Below are positions 6,968 to 15,220 of a stretch of 27,371 nucleotides of DNA, in pieces; position 1 is the first letter of the stretch; the number at the start of each line of letters is the position of its first letter. Origin of the DNA: CAZEIW01 sp964512305 (GTDB lineage: Bacteria; Pseudomonadota; Gammaproteobacteria; Burkholderiales; Burkholderiaceae_F); NCBI GenBank assembly GCA_964512305.1, contig CAZEIW010000118.1:1-27371 (forward strand), written 5' to 3'. The position numbers and the translations under genes were made by a program. Below the pieces are notes generated by a model, which saw only the letters and a program-made list of their open reading frames with translations, was not told the origin of the DNA and ran no database searches.

Positions 6968-8101
6968 TCACAGCAGTCCGCGCGCGCTGGCCCAGTACAG
7001 CTGGTTGTATGCCATCTTGAACCAGTGGATCGACCGGGTGGGCGGCTTCGGGTCGGGCGGGTTGTTGTAGTTGAACATCGCGTAGGTCGCGCGGTCCTTG
7101 CCGGCCTCGATGAAGCAGAACACCTTGCCGTCGTAGTCGCGCACCGGCGAGCCGATCTTGACGATCGAGGCGAGGTTCTCGGCCAGCGCTTCGGCTTCGA
7201 AGTGGGCCGTCGAGCCGGCCTTGCTGATCGGGATGTTGGTCGTGTCGCCGAGCGCGAACGCGTTCTGCTTGCCCTCGATGTTGAGGCGGTTGCGGTCGAC
7301 CGGGATCCATCCGCCCTTGCCGAGGCCGTTCTTCTCGATCACCTCCATGCCGCGGTGCCCCGGCACCGCGACCAGCAGGTCGTACGGGGTCTCGGAGCCC
7401 TCCTCGCTCTTGAGCAGCTTCTTCGCGCCGTCGACCTGCTTGATGTTGAAGAGCGTCTCGTAGGTGATGCCGCGCCGGTCGAATTCGCCCTGCATCCACT
7501 TGCCGACGGGCTCGAGGCTGTGCAGGCGGCCGATCGGATAGGTGTAGTGGAACGAGACCTTGTCGGCCAGGCCGCGATCGCGGAAGAAGTCGTACAGGCA
7601 GAACGTCACCTCGGGCGGGATCATCGGGCACTTGTGCGGCACCCCGGCGGTCACGACGACCCGGCCGCCGCGGAACGCGTTGATGGTCTTCCAGAACTTC
7701 AGCGCCGCGTCTTCCGTATAGACGTTGATCGAGTTCTCGGCCAGTCCCGGGATCTCCTCGGGCACAGGCCGCGAGCCGGTCGCGATCGCGATCAGGTCGT
7801 AGCCGAAGGTCCGCCCGCTCTTGGTCTTGACCTGGTTCTTGTCGAGGGCGAACTCCTCGACCGGGTCGACGTAAAACTCGATGCCGGGCTCGAGCAGGCC
7901 CGCCTGGTCGCGGTACAGCTCGTCGGTCGCCATGCGCCCGAGCGCGACATACAGCAGTCCGGGCTGATACATGTGCTTGTCGGAGGCCGACAGCATCGTC
8001 AGCCGCACCTTGTTCGCCTTCATCTCGTTCTTCAGCCGGCGCGCCAGGTTGTTGGCGAGGATCGTGCCGCCCATGCCTCCGCCCACGATCAGGATCTTCA
8101 T
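6968..8101 (-). CDS. Sulfide:quinone oxidoreductase-like FAD flavoprotein
   Basis: This is a pyridine-nucleotide-disulfide-oxidoreductase-fold flavoprotein (377 aa). SQRs oxidise sulfide to zero-valent sulfur and reduce quinone at the membrane. The N-terminal FAD motif is VGGGMGG (residues 6-12), the second is ATGSRP (108-113), and the third is LGDTTNIPISKAGSTAH (284-300), which resembles the SQR PKAG-AH block. Cysteines are C158 (in VPHKCPMIPP), C168 and C329 (in VFCFIEAG). C158 and C329 fit the two essential redox cysteines of SQR, while the third, more variable cysteine near residue 128 is absent. The start at 8101 has AAAGGAG eight bases upstream. It could also be an SQR-related protein acting on polysulfide or bound sulfur rather than free sulfide. 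Confidence 0.85.
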   Translation of the reverse strand: MKILIVGGGMGGTILANNLARRLKNEMKANKVRLTMLSASDKHMYQPGLLYVALGRMATDELYRDQAGLLEPGIEFYVDPVEEFALDKNQVKTKSGRTFGYDLIAIATGSRPVPEEIPGLAENSINVYTEDAALKFWKTINAFRGGRVVVTAGVPHKCPMIPPEVTFCLYDFFRDRGLADKVSFHYTYPIGRLHSLEPVGKWMQGEFDRRGITYETLFNIKQVDGAKKLLKSEEGSETPYDLLVAVPGHRGMEVIEKNGLGKGGWIPVDRNRLNIEGKQNAFALGDTTNIPISKAGSTAHFEAEALAENLASIVKIGSPVRDYDGKVFCFIEAGKDRATYAMFNYNNPPDPKPPTRSIHWFKMAYNQLYWASARGLL

Positions 8102-8136
8102 CCTCTGTCTCCTTTCTCGATATGAGGACTGCCTTG

Positions 8137-8367
8137 CTACTTCGCCTTGCGCACCACGACGTGCCAAGCACCCCCGTCGTTCGACGAGGAAATCAGCTGA
8201 TGGCCCACCTTGTTGATCCAGACCGGGATGTCCGTGGCGGACCCTTCGTCGCTCGAAAGCACTTCGATCTCGTCGCCCACGGTCGCCAGCTTGAGCGCGG
8301 CAATGAGCTCCATCAGCGGCCCGGGGCAGTACGTGCCGCGGGCGTCGATCACCTTCCTGTCCGTCAT
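8137..8367 (-). CDS. tusA: TusA-family sulfur carrier (operon copy)
   Basis: TusA proteins carry persulfide sulfur on a single cysteine between cytoplasmic sulfur enzymes. The 76-aa protein has the family signature DARGTYCPGPLMEL, with the active C14 in the CPxP motif. The start ATG has GGAGG seven bases upstream. The gene lies between the dsrE-like and SQR-like genes with short spacers. In sulfur oxidisers TusA and DsrE-type proteins relay sulfane sulfur towards the oxidation machinery, and the position here fits that role. Confidence 0.93.
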   Translation of the reverse strand: MTDRKVIDARGTYCPGPLMELIAALKLATVGDEIEVLSSDEGSATDIPVWINKVGHQLISSSNDGGAWHVVVRKAK

Positions 8368-8379
8368 CGCATCCTCCGC

Positions 8380-8784
8380 TCAAAACGTCAGCAGCTGGCC
8401 GCCGGCGTTGTCGCTCAGGAACCGCGTCAGCCCGAGCGGCTCCGCGAGGAACGGCTGGAGCGCGTCGGGCTTGACGCCGAGCACGTCGATCGCCATCGAG
8501 CACGGATGGATCCTGGCCTCACCGAGCTCGACCGCGTTCTCGAGCAGCTGCATGAACGGCGGCACGTTCTTGGTCGCCATCGTATGCCCGAACTCGCCCT
8601 CGATCGGCGGCGGCTCCGCGTGCGACCTGACGAAGTACTGCAACGAGTTCATCGTCAGCAGCATCGATACCCGGGTGCCGCTGACCGCGGCGACCGACGC
8701 GACCATCGCCGCCATTTGCAGCCGCTCGCGGGTCCCCGTGACGACCAGGATCCCGATCTTCGGGACGCTCTCATCTGCGCTCAT
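8380..8784 (-). CDS. DsrE/DsrF-like sulfurtransferase
   Basis: This is a small DsrE-fold protein (134 aa) expected to bind sulfur as a persulfide in the cytoplasm. It begins with the beta strand KIGILVVTGTRERLQ and has one cysteine, C95, in the HPCSMAIDVLG segment. This is the position and context of the reactive cysteine in DsrE2/DsrE3-type proteins. No membrane helix is evident, which argues for the soluble DsrE3 type over DsrE2. The start has AAGGAG close upstream. It is followed by tusA after 12 bp, the usual pairing in sulfur-oxidation gene clusters. Confidence 0.85.
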   Translation of the reverse strand: MSADESVPKIGILVVTGTRERLQMAAMVASVAAVSGTRVSMLLTMNSLQYFVRSHAEPPPIEGEFGHTMATKNVPPFMQLLENAVELGEARIHPCSMAIDVLGVKPDALQPFLAEPLGLTRFLSDNAGGQLLTF

Positions 8785-8808
8785 GTCTCCTTGTCTCCGT
8801 TTTTGGTC

Positions 8809-8860
8809 GGCCGTTTCGGCTGAGCGGCCTGACGTCGTCTTCGAGCGGCCCCCGGGCCGC
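8809..8860 (-). other. Two hairpins in the hdrB-dsrE spacer
   Basis: The 87-bp spacer is one of the two widest in the operon. It holds GCGGCC-CCCG-GGCCGC (8845-8860) and GGCCG-N11-CGGCC (8809-8829). Neither is followed by a T-run, so they are better candidates for mRNA processing or stability elements than for terminators. Confidence 0.35.
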
Positions 8861-8871
8861 GGCTCGGCCCG

Positions 8872-9783
8872 TCATGTCCGCCCGGCGCCTGCGAGCGCCG
8901 CCACCTTGCCGGCGGGGATCGTGTTGCGGTGCAGCGCAGCGCCCTTGACCGGGTCGAGGCCGAAAGCGACCGCCATCAGCTGACTGTAGAAGACGACCGG
9001 GATCCGGAAATCGGTGCGGTATTCGCGGTTGATCGCCTGCTGGTACATCTCGACGTTCGTCTGGCAGAGCGGACACGGCGTCGAGATCACGTCTGCGCCA
9101 GCCTGCACCGCTTCGTCGAGGATCGTCTTGATCAAAGGCAAGGTCCGCTCGGGGCTCATCACGGCCACTGATGCGCCGCAGCAGGAAGTCTTGTTCGAGA
9201 ACGGCAGCGCCTCGGCGCCGCAGGCGCGCGTGAAATCGTCCAGGAATCGCGGCTCGTCGGTGCGGTCGAAGGTGCCGCCGCCGGCGGTGGCGGCGAACGG
9301 CCGCACGGTCTGGCAGCCGACGTAGCCGGCGACCTTCAAGCCCCGCAGGGGCCGGGTCACGCGTTGCGCGATGCGGTCGACGCCGACGTCGTTGACCAGC
9401 ACCTCGCAGACGTGCCGCACGCGCAGGTCGGCGTCGTACGAGAGGTTCGCCTCGCGCAGGGCAACGTTCATCTGCGCCCGCTTCCTCACGTCCGACCTGA
9501 TCTTCTCGGCACCGCCGTGCGTGTTCAGGTAGCACGCGGCGCACGGCGTGATCACGTCGCGCGTGCCCTTCTGCTGCGCCTTGGCCAGGTTGCGCGCGGT
9601 CAGCGCCAGATTGGGCGTCCTGCAGCCGCCGATCGCACCGACCGACGCGCCGCAGCAGTTCCAGTCGTCGATGGGGTCGATGTCGATGCCGACTTCGGGC
9701 AGCACCGCCCGCAACGACTCCTCCAGGTGCCGCGCGCTGCCCTGCGAGGAGCAGCCGGGGTAGTAGGTCAGGGTCTTTGCCAC
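8872..9783 (-). CDS. hdrB: Heterodisulfide-reductase subunit B-like protein, two CCG domains
   Basis: HdrB binds two non-canonical iron-sulfur clusters and is the site of disulfide or quinone-linked chemistry in Hdr complexes. The 303-aa protein has both CCG signatures complete: C11-X31-C43C44-X36-C81xxC84, and C157-X43-C201C202-X34-C237xxC240. No membrane helix is seen. The start is GTG at 9783, with GAGG eight bases upstream and the family N-terminus LTYYPGCSSQGS immediately following. It lies 10 bp after hdrC and downstream of qmoAB, so it most likely replaces the HdrB-like half functions associated with QmoC. The natural substrate (quinone, a thiol/disulfide, or none) is unknown. Confidence 0.92.
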   Translation of the reverse strand: MAKTLTYYPGCSSQGSARHLEESLRAVLPEVGIDIDPIDDWNCCGASVGAIGGCRTPNLALTARNLAKAQQKGTRDVITPCAACYLNTHGGAEKIRSDVRKRAQMNVALREANLSYDADLRVRHVCEVLVNDVGVDRIAQRVTRPLRGLKVAGYVGCQTVRPFAATAGGGTFDRTDEPRFLDDFTRACGAEALPFSNKTSCCGASVAVMSPERTLPLIKTILDEAVQAGADVISTPCPLCQTNVEMYQQAINREYRTDFRIPVVFYSQLMAVAFGLDPVKGAALHRNTIPAGKVAALAGAGRT

Positions 9784-9793
9784 GCGATCAGCC

Positions 9794-10396
9794 TCATTTC
9801 TTTTCGGGCTCGAGCTCGCGCGCCTTCGCCAGGATCGCGGACAGGCCCCGGCGATCCTTGATCCGGTGCGGCAGGCCGAGTTTCATCCGTCCCGCCTTGA
9901 TCATCCCGATCGCGATCGGCAGGTTGGCGAGCGCGCGGCGCCAGCCTTCCTTGAGCCCGAACGAAAAGAAGTAGCGCGCGGTGATCAACCGCTCGTCGGT
10001 GCGTCCGAAGGTCCTGGACGACCACCAGAACGCGCGCGCGAAGCGCACGTTCGGGACCTCGGACGCGTAGCCGAGCTCCGCGGCCTTGGCCAGCAGGTCC
10101 TGCAGGATGTAGGTGACCGGGACGCCGCGCGGGCAGCGCACCACGCAGCGGTAGCAGCTGGTGCAATCGGCGAGCGTCGTCGAGCGCATGACGGCGTCCT
10201 TCATCCCGGCGCGGATCATCATGAAGAGCTTGCGCGGGCCGGCGTCCATCTGCGGGCCGATCGGGCACGAGCCCGAGCAGGCCCCGCACTGCATGCACAG
10301 CGCGAGGCGGTCGCCGCCGTCGATGTTCCGGTAAACCCAGCGCGCGAAACCAAGGTCGTAGCGGGCCGCGGCCGCACTCGTCGCCGTCGCGCTCAT
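9794..10396 (-). CDS. hdrC: Heterodisulfide-reductase subunit C-like ferredoxin protein
   Basis: This electron-transfer subunit (200 aa) has two classical 4Fe-4S motifs: C34xxC37xxC40xxxC44P and C78xxC81xxC84xxxC88P. They are embedded in the HdrC-type context CMQCGACSGSCPIG. The C-terminal 110 residues are basic and amphipathic without a clear membrane helix, so the protein is probably soluble. The ATG lies 1 bp after the qmoB stop codon, with AAAGGG upstream, indicating coupled translation. QmoC in other organisms fuses this kind of module to a cytochrome-b-like membrane domain; that domain is missing here. Confidence 0.92.
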   Translation of the reverse strand: MSATATSAAAARYDLGFARWVYRNIDGGDRLALCMQCGACSGSCPIGPQMDAGPRKLFMMIRAGMKDAVMRSTTLADCTSCYRCVVRCPRGVPVTYILQDLLAKAAELGYASEVPNVRFARAFWWSSRTFGRTDERLITARYFFSFGLKEGWRRALANLPIAIGMIKAGRMKLGLPHRIKDRRGLSAILAKARELEPEKK

Positions 10397-10397
10397 G

Positions 10398-12686
10398 CTA
10401 GAACCCTTTCATCGGGTTGGGCTCGAGCGCGCCGATCAGCTCGGCGAAGGTATCGATCACCCGCGGCACGCGCCCGCTGTCGGCGATCGAGACCTCCTCG
10501 TAGGCGACCCGCTGGGGCTCGAGCATCATGCTCTTGAGTGTCTCGCCGATCATCGCCATGCGCTCGCGCGCAAGCCCGGAGCCCTTGACGAAGTGGCACT
10601 GGTACTCGTCGCCCGACTTGCAGCCCATCAGCATGACGCCGTCGTAGCCTTTCTCGAGCGCGGTCGACACCCACAGCAGCGTGACGGAGCCCAGGCAGCG
10701 CACCGGGACGATGCGCACGTACGGGCTCCACGGCGAGCGCCTGAACGCCGCCATGTCGAGCGCCGGATAGGCATCGTTCTCGCACGCCAGCACCAACATC
10801 CGCGGCTTCTCCGAGAACTCGTCGGGGATCTCGTTGGCCTGGATCATCGCCGCGATCATCTGCGGGTGGTAGTTGTCGAATGTGATGGTCCGCACCGGGC
10901 ACGCTCCCATGCAGGTCCCGCAGCGGCGGCAGCGCGAAGTGTTGACCACCGGGCGCCCGTCGGCTTCCTCGTCGATCGCGCCGAAGGGGCATTCGACCGT
11001 GCAGCGGCGGCACTTGGTGCAGATGTCGTGGCCGATCTTCGGGTACGACAGGTCTCCCGCGCGCGGGAGGACCGCGGCGCCGGCGCGCGCGCCCTCGATC
11101 GCCTGGATCGCCTTGAGCACCGCGCCGGTGGCGTCCTCGGCGCTCTCGCCGATACCCATGGGCCGGCGCACCGGGCCGCAGGCAATGATCCCCGTGCGGC
11201 GCGTCTCGTACGGAAAGCAGATGTAATGGCTGTCGGGAAAGCCGTCGGCCAGGATAGGAAGGTGCGGGCCCTGGCGGTACTGCAGGTTCAGGATCGGGCC
11301 GCCGGGCGGCGGCGTGGTGGCCGATGCGGCCGGGATCGCCGGCGCTCGCGCCTGCAGGTCGGCCTTGTAGCCTGCGACCCGGATGGGAATCACGGGGTTG
11401 ACGTCGTTGCCCAGTTGGGCGGCGCTCTTTTCGGGTTCGATCGCCGGCGCGTCGGGATCGGTCGAGTTGGGCACCATGCCCGTGGCGAGTACGATCAGGT
11501 CGAGCCCCGCCAGCGGCGTTTCGGCGCCGAGCAGGTCGTCGTCGAGGCGGATCGTCATCGTGGAGCCGTCGACGCCATTCACCCGGCCCTTGATGAAGAC
11601 CACGCCGTTGCGTTGGGCCTCGCGGTAGAACTCCTCGGTCGTGCCGGGCGTCCGCAACTCCTCGTAGACGATGTACGCGCTCGCCTCCGGATCGGCCGCC
11701 GCGATCTGCAGCGACTGCTTGATCGACACCCCGCAGCACACCGACGAGCAGTAGGGCAGGTGCTCGGCGCTGCGGCTGCCGGCGCACTGGATGAAGGCGA
11801 CCCGCCTGGCCGGCGCGCCGTTGGACGGCCGCGTCAGGGCGCCCCGGCGAAGCATCGATTCCAGCTCGACGCCGGTCACGACGTCCGGCGCGCCGTAACC
11901 GAGATGGCCCAGCCGGCTCGGATCGTAGGGGCGCCATCCGGTGGCGACGACGATCGCCCCGGCGCGCTCGATGGACTCCGCGCCGCCGTGCGCGATCGTG
12001 ACCTCGAACCGCCCGGGCGCGCCGCTGGTCTTGACGACCTTGGCGCCAGTCAGGACCCTGATCCGCTTCTCGGCCCGCACCGCGCCGATCAGCCTGTCGA
12101 TATCGTTGGGCCGCGGCTCGCGGTATGGCGGCAGGTGCGGCACCCGCATCGACCATTGCGCGGCCCAGCCGCCCAGCCCCTCGCTGCGCTCGACCAGCAG
12201 GACCGGGTAGCCGGAGCGGGCGGCTTCCAGCGCCGCCGTCAGCCCGCTCACGCCGCCACCGACGACCAGCAGGGTCCGGTCGGCTTCCGCGAGCGCTTCG
12301 GGCTTGGGCAGCGCCGTCTTGGACAGCTGCGCGAGCGCCATCCTGACCTGGTCCGCGGCGAGCATCTGCGTGTCCTCGTCGCCGGCGGGCTGCGTCCACG
12401 CGACATGTTCGCGCAGGTTCGCGCGCGTCACCGCGATGCCGTCGAAGGCGAAGCGCTCGCTCATCATGCGCGGCGAGCAGGCCGCGACGACCAGGCGATC
12501 CGAGGTGCCGTCGTCGAGATCGCGCCGCATCGAGGCCACGCCGTCGTCGGAGCACAGCGCCGCGTGCCGGACGCAGCGCTGCACCTTGAACTCCGAGCGC
12601 GCCACCGATTCCAGGGCGGCGATGTCGACCGCGGCCCCGATGCCGCAGCCCTCGCAGAGGTAGAGCCCGCTCTTGTTGTCCGCCAA
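10398..12686 (-). CDS. qmoB: QmoB: HdrA-like flavoprotein with MvhD-type C-terminus
   Basis: This is a subunit of the complex that exchanges electrons with APS reductase (762 aa). The N-terminal domain has CEGCG (11-15) and further cysteines. The FAD motif is VVGGGVSG (141-148). The HdrA-type cysteine block is C301, C313, C317 and C318. Two ferredoxin motifs lie at C556-C566 and C586-C596. The C-terminal MvhD-like domain (about 628-762) has cysteines C635, C664, C689 and C697 and ends with PNPMKGF. Such a domain arrangement is associated with flavin-based electron bifurcation or confurcation in HdrA relatives; for Qmo this is only proposed. The start is TTG at 12686, supported by AGGAG seven bases upstream and the absence of any nearby ATG. 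It starts 15 bp after the qmoA stop. Confidence 0.94.
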   Translation of the reverse strand: MADNKSGLYLCEGCGIGAAVDIAALESVARSEFKVQRCVRHAALCSDDGVASMRRDLDDGTSDRLVVAACSPRMMSERFAFDGIAVTRANLREHVAWTQPAGDEDTQMLAADQVRMALAQLSKTALPKPEALAEADRTLLVVGGGVSGLTAALEAARSGYPVLLVERSEGLGGWAAQWSMRVPHLPPYREPRPNDIDRLIGAVRAEKRIRVLTGAKVVKTSGAPGRFEVTIAHGGAESIERAGAIVVATGWRPYDPSRLGHLGYGAPDVVTGVELESMLRRGALTRPSNGAPARRVAFIQCAGSRSAEHLPYCSSVCCGVSIKQSLQIAAADPEASAYIVYEELRTPGTTEEFYREAQRNGVVFIKGRVNGVDGSTMTIRLDDDLLGAETPLAGLDLIVLATGMVPNSTDPDAPAIEPEKSAAQLGNDVNPVIPIRVAGYKADLQARAPAIPAASATTPPPGGPILNLQYRQGPHLPILADGFPDSHYICFPYETRRTGIIACGPVRRPMGIGESAEDATGAVLKAIQAIEGARAGAAVLPRAGDLSYPKIGHDICTKCRRCTVECPFGAIDEEADGRPVVNTSRCRRCGTCMGACPVRTITFDNYHPQMIAAMIQANEIPDEFSEKPRMLVLACENDAYPALDMAAFRRSPWSPYVRIVPVRCLGSVTLLWVSTALEKGYDGVMLMGCKSGDEYQCHFVKGSGLARERMAMIGETLKSMMLEPQRVAYEEVSIADSGRVPRVIDTFAELIGALEPNPMKGF

Positions 12687-12701
12687 CCGCGCTCTCCTGC
12701 C

Positions 12702-13985
12702 TCAGGGGACCGTCGCCGTGCGCACCGCGCGCACGGCCTTGAGCGCCGCCGCCGTGGCCGACTGCACCGACATCGAGACGTCGAGCGGCGCCGAAGCGAC
12801 GCCGGCCGGCGAGAAGCCGTCGACGCCGGCGGCCACGAAGCCGTATTCGTCGAGCTCGGCGCCCTCCGGCACCTCGAAGGCCGCCGGGACCGCCGGCTGC
12901 ATGCCGGTGGCCAGCACGACCAGGTCGTAGGCCTCGGCGTACATGCCGCGCTCGACGGTCCGTTCGCCGTGCAGCACCGGGCGGCCGTCGTCGGCGAAGC
13001 GGATGTGCGCCGGCTTGGATTTGATGAACCTGACCTGCGGGTCCGCCCGCAAGCGGTTCAGGAAGGCCTCCAGCTTGTCGTGCGCGCGCAGGTCGATGTA
13101 GTAGATGTCGACTTCGGCGTCGGCGACCTGCTCGCGCACGTAGGCCGCGTGCTTGAGCGACGCGAGGCAGCAGATGCGCGAGCAGTACGGCAGGTGGTTG
13201 GTGTCGCGCGAGCCGGCGCACTGCACCAGCGCGACGCGCCTGACGGGCTCGCCGTTGGATGGCCGCACGATGCGGCCTGCGGTCGGCCCGTCGTGCGCGG
13301 CCAGCCGCTCCATCTGCACGTTGGTGATGATGTCGGGCGAGTGGCCGTAGCGGTACTGGTCGATGCGGCCGGCATCGTAAGGCCGCCAGCCGGTTGCCCA
13401 GATGACCGCACCGGCGGGCAGCTCGAACGCGCGCTCGGCTTCGTCGGGATCGATTGCACCCACCGGACACGCGCCCTTGAGCTTCGGTCCCTCGCCGGCG
13501 GCGATCGCCTCGGGCGCGACCATGTAGCGCATCGGATACGCGTGCTCGTGCGGCAGCCGCGCGGCATTGACGGGCGCCATCCCTTCGTTGAAGGGATCCG
13601 GTACGGTCGTCTCGCAGACCCGCGCGCATTCGCCGCAGGCGGTGCACTTTTCGTCGACGAAGCGCGGGTGCCGCCTGACCTGGACCGACCAGGCGCCGCG
13701 GGCGCCGTTGACGCCCGTCACCTCGCACATCGTCATCACGCGGATCCGGCGGTTGGAGCGGAGGCGGCGATAATTGATCTCCAGTCCGCAGCTCGGATGG
13801 CAGAGCTTGGGAAAGTAGCGGTTCAGCGCCGCGACCCGGCCTCCCAGGCTCGGGCCCCGTTCGAGCAGCACGACTTCGGCCCCGATCTCCGCCGCCTCGA
13901 CGGCGGCGCTGATGCCGGCGATCCCGCCCCCGACCACGACGATCGTCTGGCTGGCGGGGCCGTCGACCCGGGTTGCGTTCGTCAC
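12702..13985 (-). CDS. qmoA: QmoA: HdrA-like FAD/Fe-S protein
   Basis: This HdrA-related flavoprotein of the Qmo complex (427 aa) is expected to contact APS reductase. It has the FAD motif VVGGGIAG (17-24), the LCHPSCG segment (C62, C66), a ferredoxin-type C114xxC117xxC120xxxC124, a CPVGAID motif, and the HdrA-like block CAGSR...YCSRICC near residues 265-285. It is much shorter than QmoB and lacks an MvhD domain, as expected for QmoA. The preferred start is GTG at 13985, one base after the sat stop codon, with AAGG upstream inside the end of sat. A TTG at 14003 would add six residues and overlap sat. Confidence 0.93.
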   Translation of the reverse strand: MTNATRVDGPASQTIVVVGGGIAGISAAVEAAEIGAEVVLLERGPSLGGRVAALNRYFPKLCHPSCGLEINYRRLRSNRRIRVMTMCEVTGVNGARGAWSVQVRRHPRFVDEKCTACGECARVCETTVPDPFNEGMAPVNAARLPHEHAYPMRYMVAPEAIAAGEGPKLKGACPVGAIDPDEAERAFELPAGAVIWATGWRPYDAGRIDQYRYGHSPDIITNVQMERLAAHDGPTAGRIVRPSNGEPVRRVALVQCAGSRDTNHLPYCSRICCLASLKHAAYVREQVADAEVDIYYIDLRAHDKLEAFLNRLRADPQVRFIKSKPAHIRFADDGRPVLHGERTVERGMYAEAYDLVVLATGMQPAVPAAFEVPEGAELDEYGFVAAGVDGFSPAGVASAPLDVSMSVQSATAAALKAVRAVRTATVP

Positions 13986-13986
13986 T

Positions 13987-15168
13987 TCAGGCCGCCTTCG
14001 CAAGTCCCTGGTAGTACTGCTGCAGGATCCGCACGACCTCGGGGCGCGAGAACTGCGGCGGGATGTCCTCCCCGCGCGACAGCATCTCGCGCTGCCGGGT
14101 ACCCGAAACGGAGAGGTGGTCCTTGGCGTCGTGCGGACAGGTCTTCCCGGTTGCCATGCCGTCGCACTTGTAGCAGTAGAAGGTGACGTCGATCTTCAAC
14201 GGCCGGCACAGCAGCGCGCCGTCCCACAGCTCGTCGAAGATCTTCTGCGCGTCGAAGGGGCCGTAGTAGCTGCCGACGCCGGCGTGATCGCGGCCCACCA
14301 CCAGGTGGGAGCAGCCGAAGTTCTGCCGGATCAGCGCGTGGACCAGGGCCTCGCGCGGTCCGGCGTAGCGCATCTCGATCGGATAGCCGGCCTGGATCGC
14401 GATGTTCGGCTTGAAATAGTGGTCGATCATCGCCTGGATCGCGCGAGTGCGGACCTCGGCGGGGATGTCTCCGGGCTTGAGCTTGCCGAGCACCTGGTGG
14501 ATGAAGACGCCGTCGGTGACTTCGGCGGCGATCTTCGCGAGGTGCTCGTGGCTGCGATGCATCGGGTTGCGCGTCTGGAACGCGGCGACCTGTTTCCACC
14601 CCCGGCGGCCGAACTCCGCGCGCGACTCGTCGGGCCGCAGATACAGCCCGGGGTAGGTCTTCGGGTAGCGGCCCTCGGACAGCGCGATGACCGGGCCGGC
14701 GACGTTGACCTCGCCCTGCGCCATCACCTTCTCGACCCCGGGGTGCTGCGGGTCGTCGGTGCGAAAGACGTGCCGGCACTCGAGCGCGCGGTCGATCGCG
14801 TACTTCTCGCGCACCATCAGCAGGCCCAGGATCTCCCCGCTCTCGCCGTCGGCGAGCGCGACCTCCTCGCCGACCGCCAGGCCGCCCGCGACCTCGCTGC
14901 CGAGCGACAGCGTGATCGGGATCGGCCAGAAGACGCCGTTGGCGAGCTTCATGTCGACCACGGACCCTTTCCAGTCGTCGTAGCCCATGAAGCCGTCGAG
15001 CGGCGTGTAGGCGCCCATGCCGAGCATGAACAGGTCCGAAACCTCGCGCGAGCTCAGACGCACCCGCTTCAGCGAAGCCGCGCGCTTGAGCGCCTCGGCG
15101 CGCTGCGACGGCGGCGCCAGCAGCGGCTTGAGCGTTCCGCCGCCGTGCGGCGCGATCAATGTCGACAT
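13987..15168 (-). CDS. sat: Dissimilatory ATP sulfurylase
   Basis: Sulfate adenylyltransferase converts APS and pyrophosphate to ATP and sulfate in sulfur oxidisers; the reaction is reversible. The 393-aa protein has the nucleotide motif QTRNPMHRSHE (198-208), the GRDHAG motif (292-297) and a CxxC-type zinc site C332, C335, C344 in the YCYKCDG region, typical of the homo-oligomeric dissimilatory type. There is no APS-kinase domain. The ATG at 15168 (MSTLIAPHGG) has AAGGAG seven bases upstream and is preferred over longer in-frame options. Its place between the apr and qmo genes confirms the dissimilatory role. Confidence 0.96.
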   Translation of the reverse strand: MSTLIAPHGGGTLKPLLAPPSQRAEALKRAASLKRVRLSSREVSDLFMLGMGAYTPLDGFMGYDDWKGSVVDMKLANGVFWPIPITLSLGSEVAGGLAVGEEVALADGESGEILGLLMVREKYAIDRALECRHVFRTDDPQHPGVEKVMAQGEVNVAGPVIALSEGRYPKTYPGLYLRPDESRAEFGRRGWKQVAAFQTRNPMHRSHEHLAKIAAEVTDGVFIHQVLGKLKPGDIPAEVRTRAIQAMIDHYFKPNIAIQAGYPIEMRYAGPREALVHALIRQNFGCSHLVVGRDHAGVGSYYGPFDAQKIFDELWDGALLCRPLKIDVTFYCYKCDGMATGKTCPHDAKDHLSVSGTRQREMLSRGEDIPPQFSRPEVVRILQQYYQGLAKAA

Positions 15169-15220
15169 CCGAAGTCTCCTTGCCTTCCTTGCGGTGCCAT
15201 CCCGGTCGCCGGCCGGCCCC

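Noticed and set aside
8872..13985. Reading the hdr genes as the sHdr (lipoate-dependent) sulfur oxidation system
   Set aside because: That system needs two hdrC-hdrB pairs with hdrA and lipoate-binding protein genes. Here there is a single hdrC-hdrB pair joined to qmoAB and no lipoate genes.
10395..14186. A 1263-codon open frame on the plus strand opposite qmoAB, and other very long plus-strand frames (about 5720-8125, 13912-15303, 15017-16864, 16958-18892 and 24363-25697)
   Set aside because: They lie antisense to genes with clear families, have Arg/Gly/Asp/Ala-biased translations without domains, and are the expected shadow of high GC3 coding DNA.
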